Assembly: GCA_025408425.1 (NCBI GenBank)
Contig: JANXYX010000043.1
Coordinates: 62,001-126,000 of the forward strand
Direction: 5' to 3'
DNA length: 64,000 bases
DNA from: Granulicella sp.
GTDB taxonomy: Bacteria; Acidobacteriota; Terriglobia; Terriglobales; Acidobacteriaceae
Positions 9,445 to 18,752 of this stretch are shown piece after piece (the stretch's first letter is position 1; the number at the start of each line of letters is the position of its first letter). Under the pieces are notes generated by a model that saw only the letters and a list, made by a program, of their open reading frames with translations, was not told the DNA's origin and made no database searches. The position numbers and the translations under genes are program-made.

Positions 9445-9720
9445 TTACAGCCCCAACTTCTTCACTTCATCGTTGTAGTACTTGCGATAAAGAATGTCCC
9501 ACTCCTGTGTACCTTCCAGGATGATCTTCCGCTGCGAAGAGATCTTCAACCGCGCTGCAGCGTCGATCTTGGTCTCTTCCATCAGCAACTTCTCCAGCGC
9601 CTTCCGGGCCTCCTGACGAATCGTGTTCCGATCCTCCAGAAAGTCCACCTGGTCGATCTCCGCCAGGGTGTCCGCAACCGTATGAGCCAGCTTGTTCAAT
9701 TTATCGCGCGAGATTCTCAC
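9445..9720 (-). CDS. DUF507 family protein (second of pair)
   Basis: 91-residue, mostly helical, charged protein of the DUF507 family (MRISRDKLNKLAHTVADTL start, ending YRKYYNDEVKKLGL). No function is established. It starts with GTG, which overlaps the stop of the upstream paralogue by 4 nt (GTGA), so the two are translationally coupled and probably made in equal amounts, perhaps as a complex (inference). Confidence 0.85.
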   Translation of the reverse strand: MRISRDKLNKLAHTVADTLAEIDQVDFLEDRNTIRQEARKALEKLLMEETKIDAAARLKISSQRKIILEGTQEWDILYRKYYNDEVKKLGL

Positions 9721-9995
9721 AGCACCGCCTTATACTTGCGGGCCAGCTCGTTCTTTACCTTCTTGAACATCTCCGGGTAGCTCGCGCCAGTCTTACGCAT
9801 GTCGTCCTGAAACGCTTCGAGGATCACCCGAACCTCATCGTTGATGCGGTCCTCCAGCGACAACTCTTCCACCATCGCAGTAGAGACACGCTCGTTCACC
9901 ACAGCTGGGCTGCCCGTGTGAATCATCTTCTCGGCCACCAGGTGCTTTACCGTCTGGCGCGCCAGATACCCTACGTAATCTTTAGAAAAAATCAT
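9717..9995 (-). CDS. DUF507 family protein (first of pair)
   Basis: 92-residue DUF507 paralogue, starting MIFSKDYVGYLARQTVKHL and ending VKNELARKYKAVL. Same helical, charged make-up as its downstream partner but clearly diverged. The order and overlap suggest an old tandem duplication. It is divergent from the unknown acidic protein starting at 10101, with about 105 bp between for two promoters. Confidence 0.85.
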   Translation of the reverse strand: MIFSKDYVGYLARQTVKHLVAEKMIHTGSPAVVNERVSTAMVEELSLEDRINDEVRVILEAFQDDMRKTGASYPEMFKKVKNELARKYKAVL

Positions 9996-10100
9996 TGACT
10001 TTCCTCTGAATATATCATGCGCAGCCTAACCCACTAAGCCCTCAGCCACTTATCGTTCCACGCACACACCCACCCCCTTTTCTGAGACAATACGGGTTCG

Positions 10101-10571
10101 ATGCAACCTGATAACCTCATCTCGCTCAAAGACGACATGGTGGCCTTCATCGCCGGCCACGGCATGCGCAGATTCAATGGCTACGTCACAGAAGAAGTCC
10201 CCACCGTCATCTTTGAAGAAGAAAACCCCGATGGCTGGAAAGACTTCGTCGAACACGCCAAAGCTGCCGGCGCACCCTTCGTCACCATGAGCGAAGTCGT
10301 CCTCGAGAAGGCTGACATCGCCATCCTCCTCGACCAACTCCGCGACCAGACCTTCCCCGGCGACCACTCCTCCGAACTCGACGACGCCGAATACCTCGTC
10401 AACTACGTCGGTAAAGTCGGATACCTCCAACTAGGCTTCGCCCACCAGGGCGTCATGTTCGTCTTCGAGATCGCCACCGACTGGTATGACCGTTTTCAGG
10501 ACCTCATCGAGACCGTCTCTGACCTCGGCGGAATCGTCGTCGACGACCACGACAGCGACAGCGACGACTGA
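10101..10571 (+). CDS. Unknown acidic cytosolic protein
   Basis: 156-residue protein without signal peptide or membrane helix. It is strongly acidic and ends in DDHDSDSDD. I know no function; similar acidic proteins of this length occur beside recJ in related genomes, as far as I recall (not checked). It ends 9 bp before recJ on the same strand, so co-transcription is likely. Confidence 0.7.
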   Translation: MQPDNLISLKDDMVAFIAGHGMRRFNGYVTEEVPTVIFEEENPDGWKDFVEHAKAAGAPFVTMSEVVLEKADIAILLDQLRDQTFPGDHSSELDDAEYLVNYVGKVGYLQLGFAHQGVMFVFEIATDWYDRFQDLIETVSDLGGIVVDDHDSDSDD

Positions 10572-10580
10572 TTCACCCGC

Positions 10581-12413
10581 ATGACCACCCCCTCAAAGTG
10601 GGTCCTCCCCACGCACGATCCAGCGGCAACCGAGCACATGGCAAGCCGACTCGACTGCCCCCTGCCAATCGCAGCCCTCCTCATCTCCCGCGGCATCACA
10701 GATCCTGCCTCCGCCCAAGCCTTCTTCCACCCCTCCATGGCCGACCTCCTCGACCCAATGCTCATGCTCGGCATGAAGCAGGCAGTCGAGCGCATCCAGC
10801 GCGCCATCGTGGCTTCCGAACCCATCCTCATCTACGGCGACTATGACGTTGACGGCACCACCGCAACCGTCCTCCTTAAGACCGCCATCGAACTTGCGGC
10901 GGCCCGCATCGCTCCCAATGACCCGCCCGTGAAGGTCACGTACCACGTACCCCACCGCATCCGCGAAGGCTACGGCATGCAGACCGGAATCCTCGGCCAG
11001 GCTGCAGCATCCGGCGTCCGCCTCGTCATCAGTGTGGATACAGGCATCCGTGCCTTCGCAGCCGCCACCGAAGCCAAAACCCTCGGCCTAGACCTCATCG
11101 TCACCGATCACCACCTACCTGATGACGCAGCCGGCGTCCCCGAAGCCATCGCCGTTATCAACCCCGCCCAGGACGACTGCCCCTACCCCTTCAAGTCGCT
11201 CTGCGGAGCGGCCGTCGCCTTCAAACTAGCCCATGCCATCCTCCTTGCAGCAACCGAAAACGACCAGCAGCGCGAACGTCTCATCAAGAAGACCCTCCCC
11301 TCCTTCCTCAAACTCGTAGCCATCGCCACCGTCGCGGACTCCGTCCCCCTCGAAGGCGAGAACCGCGTCATCGCCTCTCTTGGCCTCCACGCCCTCGCAA
11401 ATCCCGTCCAACCCGGCCTCCGCGCCCTCATGCAGGTCGCGGAGATTCCCATCAACCGTGCCCCCACCGCCAACGAGGTAGGGTTTCGCCTCGCACCACG
11501 CATTAACGCCGCCGGGCGAATGGATATAGCTAGCGAGGTCGTCGAACTCTTTCTCACCAAGGATCACGCCCGTGCCTCCGAACTCGCAGAGAAACTGAAC
11601 CACCTCAACGACGACCGGCGCGACACCGAAGCTAAAGCTCTAGCCGTTATTGAAGCCAGGCTAACCACCCTCCGCGACGCCTCCGCCACCTTCCCCGCCG
11701 AATGCATCATCCTCGACGACCCCACATGGCACCGCGGAGTCCTTGGCATCCTCGCCTCCCGAGTCGTCGATCGCACCAGCCGCCCGACCCTGATCCTCAC
11801 CCACGAAGACGGTCAGGCCCATGGTTCCGGCCGATCTATCTCAGGATTCCACCTTCTCGACGCACTAACAGCGATCCACACCAGCTCTGATCCAGATTCC
11901 ATCCCGGTATTCACCCGCTTCGGAGGTCACGCCCACGCGGTTGGATTTTCTCTGCCTTCGGAAAATATTCCACTCCTGCGCACCCGTCTGCAGGCTTATG
12001 GAGCATCGATCCTCACTGGTCCACTCCTTACCCTCAAACTCGCCTGCGATCTTGAAATCGCTCTTCGTGAGCTAACCCCACACTTCTCCGATTGGCTCAC
12101 CCGTTGCGCCCCCTTTGGCATCGGCAACCCTGAGCCCATCCTTGTCACCCGAAACCTCACTCTCGCGGCACCCATCCGCCTCATCAAGGAAAAACACATT
12201 TGCCTCACACTTCAGACAGCAGGTGAAGCTGGCACAATGACCGCTCTCGGCTGGAGCCGCACCAACCTCGACTGGACTGCCCGCTGCACTGCACTCGGCC
12301 TTATACCAGGCTCACAGCTCGACATAGCCTACCGACTCAAGTCGAAATCCAACCCCCGCTTTCCTGGCCTCGATCTCGAACTCATAGGCATAGAACTAGC
12401 AAGCCCCTCTTAA
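10581..12413 (+). CDS. recJ: Single-stranded-DNA-specific exonuclease RecJ
   Basis: 5'-3' ssDNA exonuclease used in recombination (RecF pathway), mismatch and base excision repair. 610 residues. The DHH domain carries YGDYDVDGTTA near residue 88 and VTDHHLPDD near residue 174. The DHHA1 part carries FGGHAHAVGFS near residue 447. A C-terminal OB-like region follows. All metal-binding Asp/His motifs look intact. Confidence 0.96.
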   Translation: MTTPSKWVLPTHDPAATEHMASRLDCPLPIAALLISRGITDPASAQAFFHPSMADLLDPMLMLGMKQAVERIQRAIVASEPILIYGDYDVDGTTATVLLKTAIELAAARIAPNDPPVKVTYHVPHRIREGYGMQTGILGQAAASGVRLVISVDTGIRAFAAATEAKTLGLDLIVTDHHLPDDAAGVPEAIAVINPAQDDCPYPFKSLCGAAVAFKLAHAILLAATENDQQRERLIKKTLPSFLKLVAIATVADSVPLEGENRVIASLGLHALANPVQPGLRALMQVAEIPINRAPTANEVGFRLAPRINAAGRMDIASEVVELFLTKDHARASELAEKLNHLNDDRRDTEAKALAVIEARLTTLRDASATFPAECIILDDPTWHRGVLGILASRVVDRTSRPTLILTHEDGQAHGSGRSISGFHLLDALTAIHTSSDPDSIPVFTRFGGHAHAVGFSLPSENIPLLRTRLQAYGASILTGPLLTLKLACDLEIALRELTPHFSDWLTRCAPFGIGNPEPILVTRNLTLAAPIRLIKEKHICLTLQTAGEAGTMTALGWSRTNLDWTARCTALGLIPGSQLDIAYRLKSKSNPRFPGLDLELIGIELASPS

Positions 12414-12538
12414 TAAAAATTCACCTTGTGATTTCAGAAGCATGCTTTCTCTCGCACCAATATCTATTAACTTGTTGGTGGAAAAACTTTTGCTTCGTTT
12501 TAGGTGCACGAATCGTCTTATATACTGACGCATACTCG

Positions 12539-13780
12539 ATGTCTCCTACCGAAACAAGCCGACGAAGTCCTGCTCTCCTTATAGGTATCCTCCTCGCCGT
12601 GGTTCTATCAATTTTTTTCGCGGTCAAGACGTTCACCCGCGACCTTGTTGAGATCCGCGTCGCCGAAGTGAACCATCAAAATCTAATAAGTTCTGTATCT
12701 ACCAACGGCAAGGTCGAGCCCATCGAAGAGTTTCAGGCGCACGCCTCTGGCCCCGGGGTCGTGCAGAAAATCCATGTAAGTGTCGGCCAAAAAGTTGCAG
12801 TAGGTCAGCTTCTTATCAAGATGGACGACGCCGATGCTGCCGCAAAGCTGGCCTCCGCCACCTCTGGTGTTAGGACTGCGGAAGTGGCAGCGCAGGACAT
12901 TCAGCAGGGGGGCTCGCAAGACGAGCGGCTTAGCTTTGCAAGCGAACTTAACCGTGCACAACTGCAGAAGCGTCAGGCCGAGGCAGATCTCGCCGCGCTT
13001 AAACAACTCCAGTTGAAAGGTGCCGCCTCCGCTGCGGAGGTGGCGGCTGCCGAGCAACGCCTCCAGGCCGCGACAGCCACTGTTCAGAGCAATCTGCAAC
13101 GTAGTACCGGTCGGTACAGTCCTGCGGAACACGCCCGTGCAAACGCCCAACTGGCTGATGCGCAGGCAGCCCTCGCAGCCGCTCACACCGCGTACGACAA
13201 TGTGAACATCCACTCTCCGATTGCAGGAACGGTATATTCCATCCCAGTCTCCGAGTACGACTTTGTCCCCGCAGGTGAAGATCTTCTCGACGTTGCAAAC
13301 CTCAATCGTATTCAGGTACGTGCCTACTTCGACGAGCCTGAGATCGGCAAGCTCGCCGTAGGACAAGCCGTCAAAATCGTTTGGGATGCCAGACCCGGCC
13401 AACTCTGGCACGGACATATCGAACGCGCCCCAACGACTGTAATCACCTATGGAACCCGTAACGTCGGCGAATGCATCGTCACCGTAGACGATGCGCGGGG
13501 GAATCTATTGCCGAACACCAACGTCACCGTTACCGTCACCACGTCGCAAGCTTTCAACGTGCTCAGTATCCCTCGTGAAGCCCTCCACACGGAAGGCCAG
13601 AGTAATTATGTCTTTCGGGTTATCGCAGGAAAACTCATCAGAACTCCAGTGCAGGTAGGCGTAGTCAACCTCACCCGCGTCGAGATCACGGGAGGCTTAA
13701 CCGAGAAAGACACCGTCGCTCTCAGCTCCATCAACAGCCGCGATCTTTCCAACGGTCTTGCGGTTAAGATTGTCGAGTAG
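12539..13780 (+). CDS. HlyD/MacA-type periplasmic adaptor protein
   Basis: 413-residue membrane-fusion protein linking an inner-membrane exporter to a TolC channel. One N-terminal anchor (LLIGILLAVVLSIFFAV), then lipoyl-like halves flanking a long Ala/Gln-rich coiled-coil hairpin (about residues 100-200), then beta-barrel and membrane-proximal domains ending in SINSRDLSNGLAVKIVE. I chose ATG at 12539, which puts the anchor near the N-terminus. The frame is open upstream to 12428 but that part is AT-rich and not protein-like. It begins a three-gene export operon and no pump gene accompanies it. Confidence 0.88.
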   Translation: MSPTETSRRSPALLIGILLAVVLSIFFAVKTFTRDLVEIRVAEVNHQNLISSVSTNGKVEPIEEFQAHASGPGVVQKIHVSVGQKVAVGQLLIKMDDADAAAKLASATSGVRTAEVAAQDIQQGGSQDERLSFASELNRAQLQKRQAEADLAALKQLQLKGAASAAEVAAAEQRLQAATATVQSNLQRSTGRYSPAEHARANAQLADAQAALAAAHTAYDNVNIHSPIAGTVYSIPVSEYDFVPAGEDLLDVANLNRIQVRAYFDEPEIGKLAVGQAVKIVWDARPGQLWHGHIERAPTTVITYGTRNVGECIVTVDDARGNLLPNTNVTVTVTTSQAFNVLSIPREALHTEGQSNYVFRVIAGKLIRTPVQVGVVNLTRVEITGGLTEKDTVALSSINSRDLSNGLAVKIVE

Positions 13781-13782
13781 CT

Positions 13783-14772
13783 ATGGTCATCCGCGGCCGC
13801 GTCGGTAACGCAGTGCTCATACTGCTGATCGTTCTCTTGTTTACAGGCACCTCGCGAACGGCCAATGCCCAGCCCTCAGACTTACATGCAGCTACTGCCG
13901 CACTGCTCCAGGGTCGCGTCGACGAGGCCGCCGCCCTGCTGAAATCGACTATCGCAACTCAGCCTGATAATGCGCATGCACATCAACTTCTCTGCCGTGC
14001 CTACTATGCGCAGGATCTCGCTGATCCAGCGGTCCATGAGTGCGAACTCGCCGTCTCCAACGCCCCTACCGATAGCGAGAACCAGATGTGGCTCGGCCGA
14101 GCCTATGGACTCAAGGCCTCTCATGCCAGCCCCTTTACAGCGCTCAATCTAGCAAAGAGGGTACGTGAAGCTTTTGAGCATGCGGCAGATTTGAATCCTG
14201 ACAACGTGCAGGCCTACAGCGATCTGGGAGAGTTTTATGTTGGGGCGCCAGGATTCGTCGGAGGAGGCCTGGACCGAGCCAAAGCCCTTGCAGACAGTAT
14301 GCAGCCGCGCTTCCCTGCCCAATCTCATCGCCTGCTGGCACTTATCGCGCGAAAGCGGAAAGACACAGCCACCGAGGAAGCCGAATTCAAGAACGCCGCC
14401 AATCTGGCCAGATCCGCCGCGACTTATGTCGACCTCGCCAGTTTCTATCAGCAGCACGACAAGACTGATCAGGCGGTCACCACAATTCACACCGCCATTT
14501 CCGCTGCCCGATCCAAAGATCCTTCCATCGTAGATGCGGCAAGCATCCTCATATCCGCGGGCCGCGAACCGGATCTGGCTGAACGGCTTCTGCGCGAATA
14601 CCTCGCCTCTCCAGCAAAAACTGACGAAGCCCCTGCCTTCAAGGTTCATATGCAGTTAGGAGACCTTCTCGCCCATCATGGCAACCTTGCTGCGGCACGC
14701 TCGGAGTACGCCGCCGCCCTTGCACTGGCTTCCTCCTACGCCCCAGCCCGCAAGGCCATCAAGACTCCTTAG
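13783..14772 (+). CDS. Secreted TPR-repeat protein
   Basis: 329 residues: signal peptide (ILLIVLLFTGTSRTANAQ) followed by tetratricopeptide-like helical repeats across the whole chain, for example HAHQLLCRAYYAQDLADPAV and NVQAYSDLGEFYVGAPGF. Probably a periplasmic scaffold. It starts 2 bp after the adaptor gene and precedes the TolC gene, so it likely serves the same export machine. Confidence 0.8.
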   Translation: MVIRGRVGNAVLILLIVLLFTGTSRTANAQPSDLHAATAALLQGRVDEAAALLKSTIATQPDNAHAHQLLCRAYYAQDLADPAVHECELAVSNAPTDSENQMWLGRAYGLKASHASPFTALNLAKRVREAFEHAADLNPDNVQAYSDLGEFYVGAPGFVGGGLDRAKALADSMQPRFPAQSHRLLALIARKRKDTATEEAEFKNAANLARSAATYVDLASFYQQHDKTDQAVTTIHTAISAARSKDPSIVDAASILISAGREPDLAERLLREYLASPAKTDEAPAFKVHMQLGDLLAHHGNLAAARSEYAAALALASSYAPARKAIKTP

Positions 14773-14798
14773 AGTCGCAGTATCAAGAAAGCGATACC

Positions 14799-16172
14799 AT
14801 GAGCTTCAGCCGATCTCGATGGAGTCACTCAGCACGTATGACCTTTATCTCTCGCCTTTTCGCCATCTCGTGTGTCATCGCCACTGCATCAGGCGCGTCG
14901 GCGCAAATTTCATTCACGACGGCTGTCGACCTCGCCCTTCGTAGCAACCCTAAAGTTCTCCTGGCCCAGGCAGACGTCGACAAGGCGCGGGCACAGCTTG
15001 CCGAATCACGTGACGTCTATATCCCCAGCATCATGGGCGCCTCTGGTCTCGGCTACTCCTATGGGTTTCCTCTCGGCCAACCCACTGTGTTCAGCCTCAC
15101 GTCGCAGTCGCTGCTCTTCAACTATTCCCAGCACGACTTCATCCGGGCTGCCCGTGCTGGACTTGAAGCCGCCAACTTTGCACTTCTGGATGCCCGTCAA
15201 CAGGTAGAAGAAGATGCCGCGATCACCTACCTCTCACTCGATCAGGCCCAGCAGCGCAGTGCAGCAATCGCGGACGAGTCGCGCTCAGCTGCCCGCCTCG
15301 TCTCCATCGTACAGGCTCGTCTCGACGCTGGTCAGGACAGTTCCATGGAACTCCTCCGAGCCCGCCGCACCAGCGCTCAGATTAGGCTCCTCCAGATCCA
15401 ACTCGACGACGAAATCTCCTCTTACGCTGACCACCTTGCTCGTCTCACTGGTCTACCTGCCACGCAACTCAACACGGTTCCCTCCAGCATCCCGACTCTA
15501 GCCGTGCCGGAATCCACGTCCCCCGCCACTTCCGAGAGCCCCCTCATCCTCTCCGCCATGGCTAACGCCAAAGCCAAGCAGAGTCAGGCTTTCGGGGATT
15601 CCCGCTATCTCTGGCGGCCCCAGGTTGTCTTTGTGGCCCAGTACAGCCGATTCAGTAACTTCAATAACTACACCGAGTTCTACCCTACATTCAACAACTT
15701 CAATGCGGCCGCCATCGGTGTACAGATTCAACTTCCCATGTTCGACCGTGTACATCAGGACAAAGCCCGGGAGTCACGCGCTGACGCAGTACACGCCACC
15801 CAGGAAGCAACCAGCGTTCGCAATCAGGTGCTCGAATCACGTCTCAAACTGCGTCACGCAACTACCGAGCTCGCTGCTCGCGCTGATCTAAGCGCTATTG
15901 ATCGTGAAATTGCCCAGAACCAACTCGATGTCCTCATGCTGCAGCTACAGTCTGCAACCAGCGGAACCGGCCCCCAACTCACTCCAAAAGACGAGCAGAA
16001 CGCCCGCATACAGGAGCGCCAGAAGTATCTTGACCTTCTGGACGCCGACTTTCAACTCCATCAGGCCCAGATCAACCTCCTTCGTCAAAACGGTCAACTC
16101 GAAGACTGGCTCAAGTCAGCCGCGCGTTCGCAGGTCCAGCCTCAGCAGGACAGCCTTCCCTTGCCCCACTAA
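14799..16172 (+). CDS. TolC family outer-membrane efflux protein
   Basis: 457 residues with a signal peptide ending near GASAQ. Two related halves contain long coiled-coil helices (ALRSNPKVLLAQADVDKARA; later AQNQLDVLMLQLQSATSG), typical of the TolC trimer that spans outer membrane and periplasm. An in-frame ATG at 14838 is an alternative start and gives a more ordinary signal peptide. It closes the HlyD - TPR - TolC operon. Confidence 0.9.
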   Translation: MSFSRSRWSHSARMTFISRLFAISCVIATASGASAQISFTTAVDLALRSNPKVLLAQADVDKARAQLAESRDVYIPSIMGASGLGYSYGFPLGQPTVFSLTSQSLLFNYSQHDFIRAARAGLEAANFALLDARQQVEEDAAITYLSLDQAQQRSAAIADESRSAARLVSIVQARLDAGQDSSMELLRARRTSAQIRLLQIQLDDEISSYADHLARLTGLPATQLNTVPSSIPTLAVPESTSPATSESPLILSAMANAKAKQSQAFGDSRYLWRPQVVFVAQYSRFSNFNNYTEFYPTFNNFNAAAIGVQIQLPMFDRVHQDKARESRADAVHATQEATSVRNQVLESRLKLRHATTELAARADLSAIDREIAQNQLDVLMLQLQSATSGTGPQLTPKDEQNARIQERQKYLDLLDADFQLHQAQINLLRQNGQLEDWLKSAARSQVQPQQDSLPLPH

Positions 16173-16262
16173 GTCTCAAACCCCTTTACCCTATCTTCGG
16201 GTAACGTGAACCACACAAAAACCACTTAAGCCCATAGCAAAATGGTAAACTTACACGTAAGT

Positions 16263-17750
16263 ATGCCTCTTAAAACTCTATTTCTGAACCCGCCCTCCTT
16301 TGAGAAATTCGACGGTGGTGCCAGCTCACGCTGGCCCGCTACACGCGAAATCGAGTCCTACTGGTATCCCGTCTGGCTCACCTACCCAGCTGGCATGCTC
16401 GAAGGCTCCCGCCTCCTCGACGCTCCGCCCCACCACATCAAGTGGCAGGAAGTTGTCGAAATTCTCAAGGACTACGAGTTCCTCGTCCTCTTCACCAGCA
16501 CAATGGGCTGGGATGGCGACCAGAAGATGGCCGAGGTCATCAAGCAGACCTACCCCAATATCAAAATCTCTTTCGTAGGCCCCCCCGTTACCACTTCCCC
16601 GGATAAAGCCCTCAACGAGTGCACAGCGATCGACTTCATTTGCCGTCGCGAGTTTGACTTCTCCGTCGTCGAATACGCGAACGGCAAGCCGCTCAACGAG
16701 ATCCTCGGCGTCAGCTACAAAGATAAAGAAACCGGGAAAATTCTCCACAATCCCGACCGTCCGCAGGTCACCCCAGAGCAACTCGATGAGATGCCTTGGG
16801 CCACGGACATCTACCACCGTGACCTCGACGTAACCAAGTACAGCGTCCCCTTCCTTCTGCACCCTTACATCGCCCTGTACTCCACCCGCGGATGCCCGGC
16901 CCAGTGCACTTTCTGCCTCTGGCCCCAGACACTCTCAGGGCACGCGTGGCGCAAGCGCTCCACCGACGATGTTGCCGCAGAGATGGCCAACGCCAAAAAG
17001 CTCTTCCCCCACGTCAAGGAATTCTTCTTCGATGACGATACCTTCAATATCCAGAAGGCCCGCACCATCGAGCTTTGCGAGAAGCTCAAGCCCCTCGGCC
17101 TCACTTGGTCCAGCACATCGCGAGTCACCACCGATTACGACACCCTCAAGGCCATGAAGGATGCAGGATGCCGCCTCCTTATCGTGGGCTACGAGTCGGG
17201 TGATCCCCAAATCCTCAAGAACATCAAGAAGGGTGCCACGGTACAGCGTGCACTTGACTTCACTCGCGACTGCCACAAACTCGGTCTCGTCATCCACGGC
17301 GACTTCATCCTCGGCCTTCCCGGAGAAACTAAAGAGTCGATTCGCAACACTATCGACTTTGCCAAGCAACTCGACTGCGAAACCATCCAGGTCTCCATCG
17401 CCCACGCCTTCCCCGGCACCGAATTCTTCGACTTCGCCAAAGAGAATGGATTCATTACCAACGAAGCCATGTCCGATGAGGGAGGCCACCAGATGGCCCA
17501 CATCGAGTACCCCGGCCTCCCCGTTGAGTACGTAATGGAGATGGTCCACCGCTTCTACGACGAGTACTACTTCCGCCCTAAGGCTGCCTTCCGGGTCGTT
17601 TGGAAAGCAATCGTCAACCGCGATGTACCTCGTCTCTATGAAGAGGCCAAGTCCTTCATGAAACTCCGTTCCAAGCGAAACAAGGCTGTACAGGCCGTCA
17701 AGGACGCCAACGCCGCCAAGGCCCAGGAATCAGTCAGCATGAATGCCTGA
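16263..17750 (+). CDS. hpnJ: Hopanoid-associated radical SAM protein HpnJ
   Basis: 495-residue B12-binding-type radical SAM enzyme of the hopanoid set. In other bacteria HpnJ is needed to make the cyclitol ether head group of extended hopanoids from bacteriohopanetetrol glycosides. The N-terminus LKTLFLNPPSFEKFDGG is family-typical and decides the start at 16263; an ATG 21 bp upstream is less likely. The cluster motif CPAQCTFCLWPQ lies near residue 212 and FILGLPGETKES near 354. It is on plus, separated by two small transporter genes from the convergent hpnCDE operon. Confidence 0.93.
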   Translation: MPLKTLFLNPPSFEKFDGGASSRWPATREIESYWYPVWLTYPAGMLEGSRLLDAPPHHIKWQEVVEILKDYEFLVLFTSTMGWDGDQKMAEVIKQTYPNIKISFVGPPVTTSPDKALNECTAIDFICRREFDFSVVEYANGKPLNEILGVSYKDKETGKILHNPDRPQVTPEQLDEMPWATDIYHRDLDVTKYSVPFLLHPYIALYSTRGCPAQCTFCLWPQTLSGHAWRKRSTDDVAAEMANAKKLFPHVKEFFFDDDTFNIQKARTIELCEKLKPLGLTWSSTSRVTTDYDTLKAMKDAGCRLLIVGYESGDPQILKNIKKGATVQRALDFTRDCHKLGLVIHGDFILGLPGETKESIRNTIDFAKQLDCETIQVSIAHAFPGTEFFDFAKENGFITNEAMSDEGGHQMAHIEYPGLPVEYVMEMVHRFYDEYYFRPKAAFRVVWKAIVNRDVPRLYEEAKSFMKLRSKRNKAVQAVKDANAAKAQESVSMNA

Positions 17751-17764
17751 TTCCAACCCACCTG

Positions 17765-17799
17765 AAAGCGGTCAGCATGCTTCATGCTGACCGCTTTTT
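17765..17799 (+). terminator. Intrinsic terminator after hpnJ
   Basis: Perfect 15-bp stem AAAGCGGTCAGCATG / CATGCTGACCGCTTT with a 3-nt loop, running straight into TTTTTATT. This is a textbook Rho-independent terminator. It implies that the two EamA genes downstream have their own promoter or live on readthrough. Confidence 0.9.
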
Positions 17800-17848
17800 A
17801 TTGACCGCAACTTCTGCCACCTTAACCATCCACTGAAGCTCACCTGCT

Positions 17849-18271
17849 ATGAAGCACACACTCACTCCCCAGCGCTATCTAATACTCCTCGCCGTCATGC
17901 TCACCGCCTCGGTTGGCGACACGCTGCTCTCGCACGGCATGTCCCAGGTCGGCCCAGTCTCACTCCACAATCTCCCTCTCCTCTTCATAGCTCTCCGCAA
18001 TCCCTGGATCATCACAGGAATCCTCTGCCTCCTCGGATTTTTCGCCAGCTACCTCACCGCGCTCAGTTGGGCAGACCTTACCTTCGTCCTCCCCTCTACC
18101 GCCTTCGGATACGTCGTCGTCGCACTGCTCGGGCACTTCTGGCAGCACGAGCACGTCTCCCTTGCCCGCTGGCTCGGAATCCTACTCATCGTTTGCGGAG
18201 TCGGCTTCGTCGCCAACGGCCCCTCCCTAACCGAACACGCTCACCAGCAACCTACGGAAGTCGCGGAATGA
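17849..18271 (+). CDS. Half-size EamA/DMT membrane protein (first of pair)
   Basis: 140 residues with four predicted membrane helices and the EamA-type layout (LILLAVMLTASVGDTLLSHG; WADLTFVLPSTAFGYVVVALL). Half-size DMT proteins work as dimers; the known pair ArnE/ArnF flips a lipid-linked aminosugar. The stop overlaps the next gene's start by 4 nt (ATGA), so the pair is probably a heterodimer. Its place between hpnJ and hpnE suggests a lipid substrate, possibly a hopanoid (inference). Confidence 0.82.
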   Translation: MKHTLTPQRYLILLAVMLTASVGDTLLSHGMSQVGPVSLHNLPLLFIALRNPWIITGILCLLGFFASYLTALSWADLTFVLPSTAFGYVVVALLGHFWQHEHVSLARWLGILLIVCGVGFVANGPSLTEHAHQQPTEVAE

Positions 18272-18657
18272 CCCCCACCAGCACCTTCGAAACCTGGGCC
18301 ACTATCCTCACTGTCGCTGTCACTGCGATCGCCGGCGATGTACTCACTGCGGGGGCCATGCGACGCATTGGCGACCTTGACATCATCCGTGCAAAATCCG
18401 GGCTCTCAGGAGCCATCAAGGCAGTCGTCAGCAGCCCCCTCTTTATGCTTGGAGTCCTCTGTATGGCTCTCAGCTTCTTCTCGCTGCTCTTCACCCTCAG
18501 CAAGGTAGACGTCTCGCTCGCAGCCCCTGCCAGCGCCTCACTTACCTTCATCGGCAATGCTGCTGCAGCCAAATTCTTCCTGCACGAAAACGTAGACCAC
18601 CGCCGCTGGTTCGCAGCCATCTTCGTCTGTGCCGGCGTCGTCCTGCTCTCACGCTAG
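18268..18657 (+). CDS. Half-size EamA/DMT membrane protein (second of pair)
   Basis: 129 residues from the ATG at 18268 that overlaps the previous stop. The frame is open further upstream, but that part is out-of-frame shadow of the first gene. Four helices are visible, including AVSSPLFMLGVLCMALSFF and WFAAIFVCAGVVLLSR at the end. It carries the paralogous V-x-L-A-A-P-A-x-A segment where its partner has a Pro-Ser-Thr segment. Likely heterodimer partner. Confidence 0.82.
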   Translation: MTPTSTFETWATILTVAVTAIAGDVLTAGAMRRIGDLDIIRAKSGLSGAIKAVVSSPLFMLGVLCMALSFFSLLFTLSKVDVSLAAPASASLTFIGNAAAAKFFLHENVDHRRWFAAIFVCAGVVLLSR

Positions 18658-18752
18658 CTGAGCGTTCCAGCCTAGCCCAGTCCAACGCTGATTTATTTCA
18701 AAGTCCGGCGCCCCGGCGACAAACCCACCATCCGTTGCCCGCCGTAATCCGG

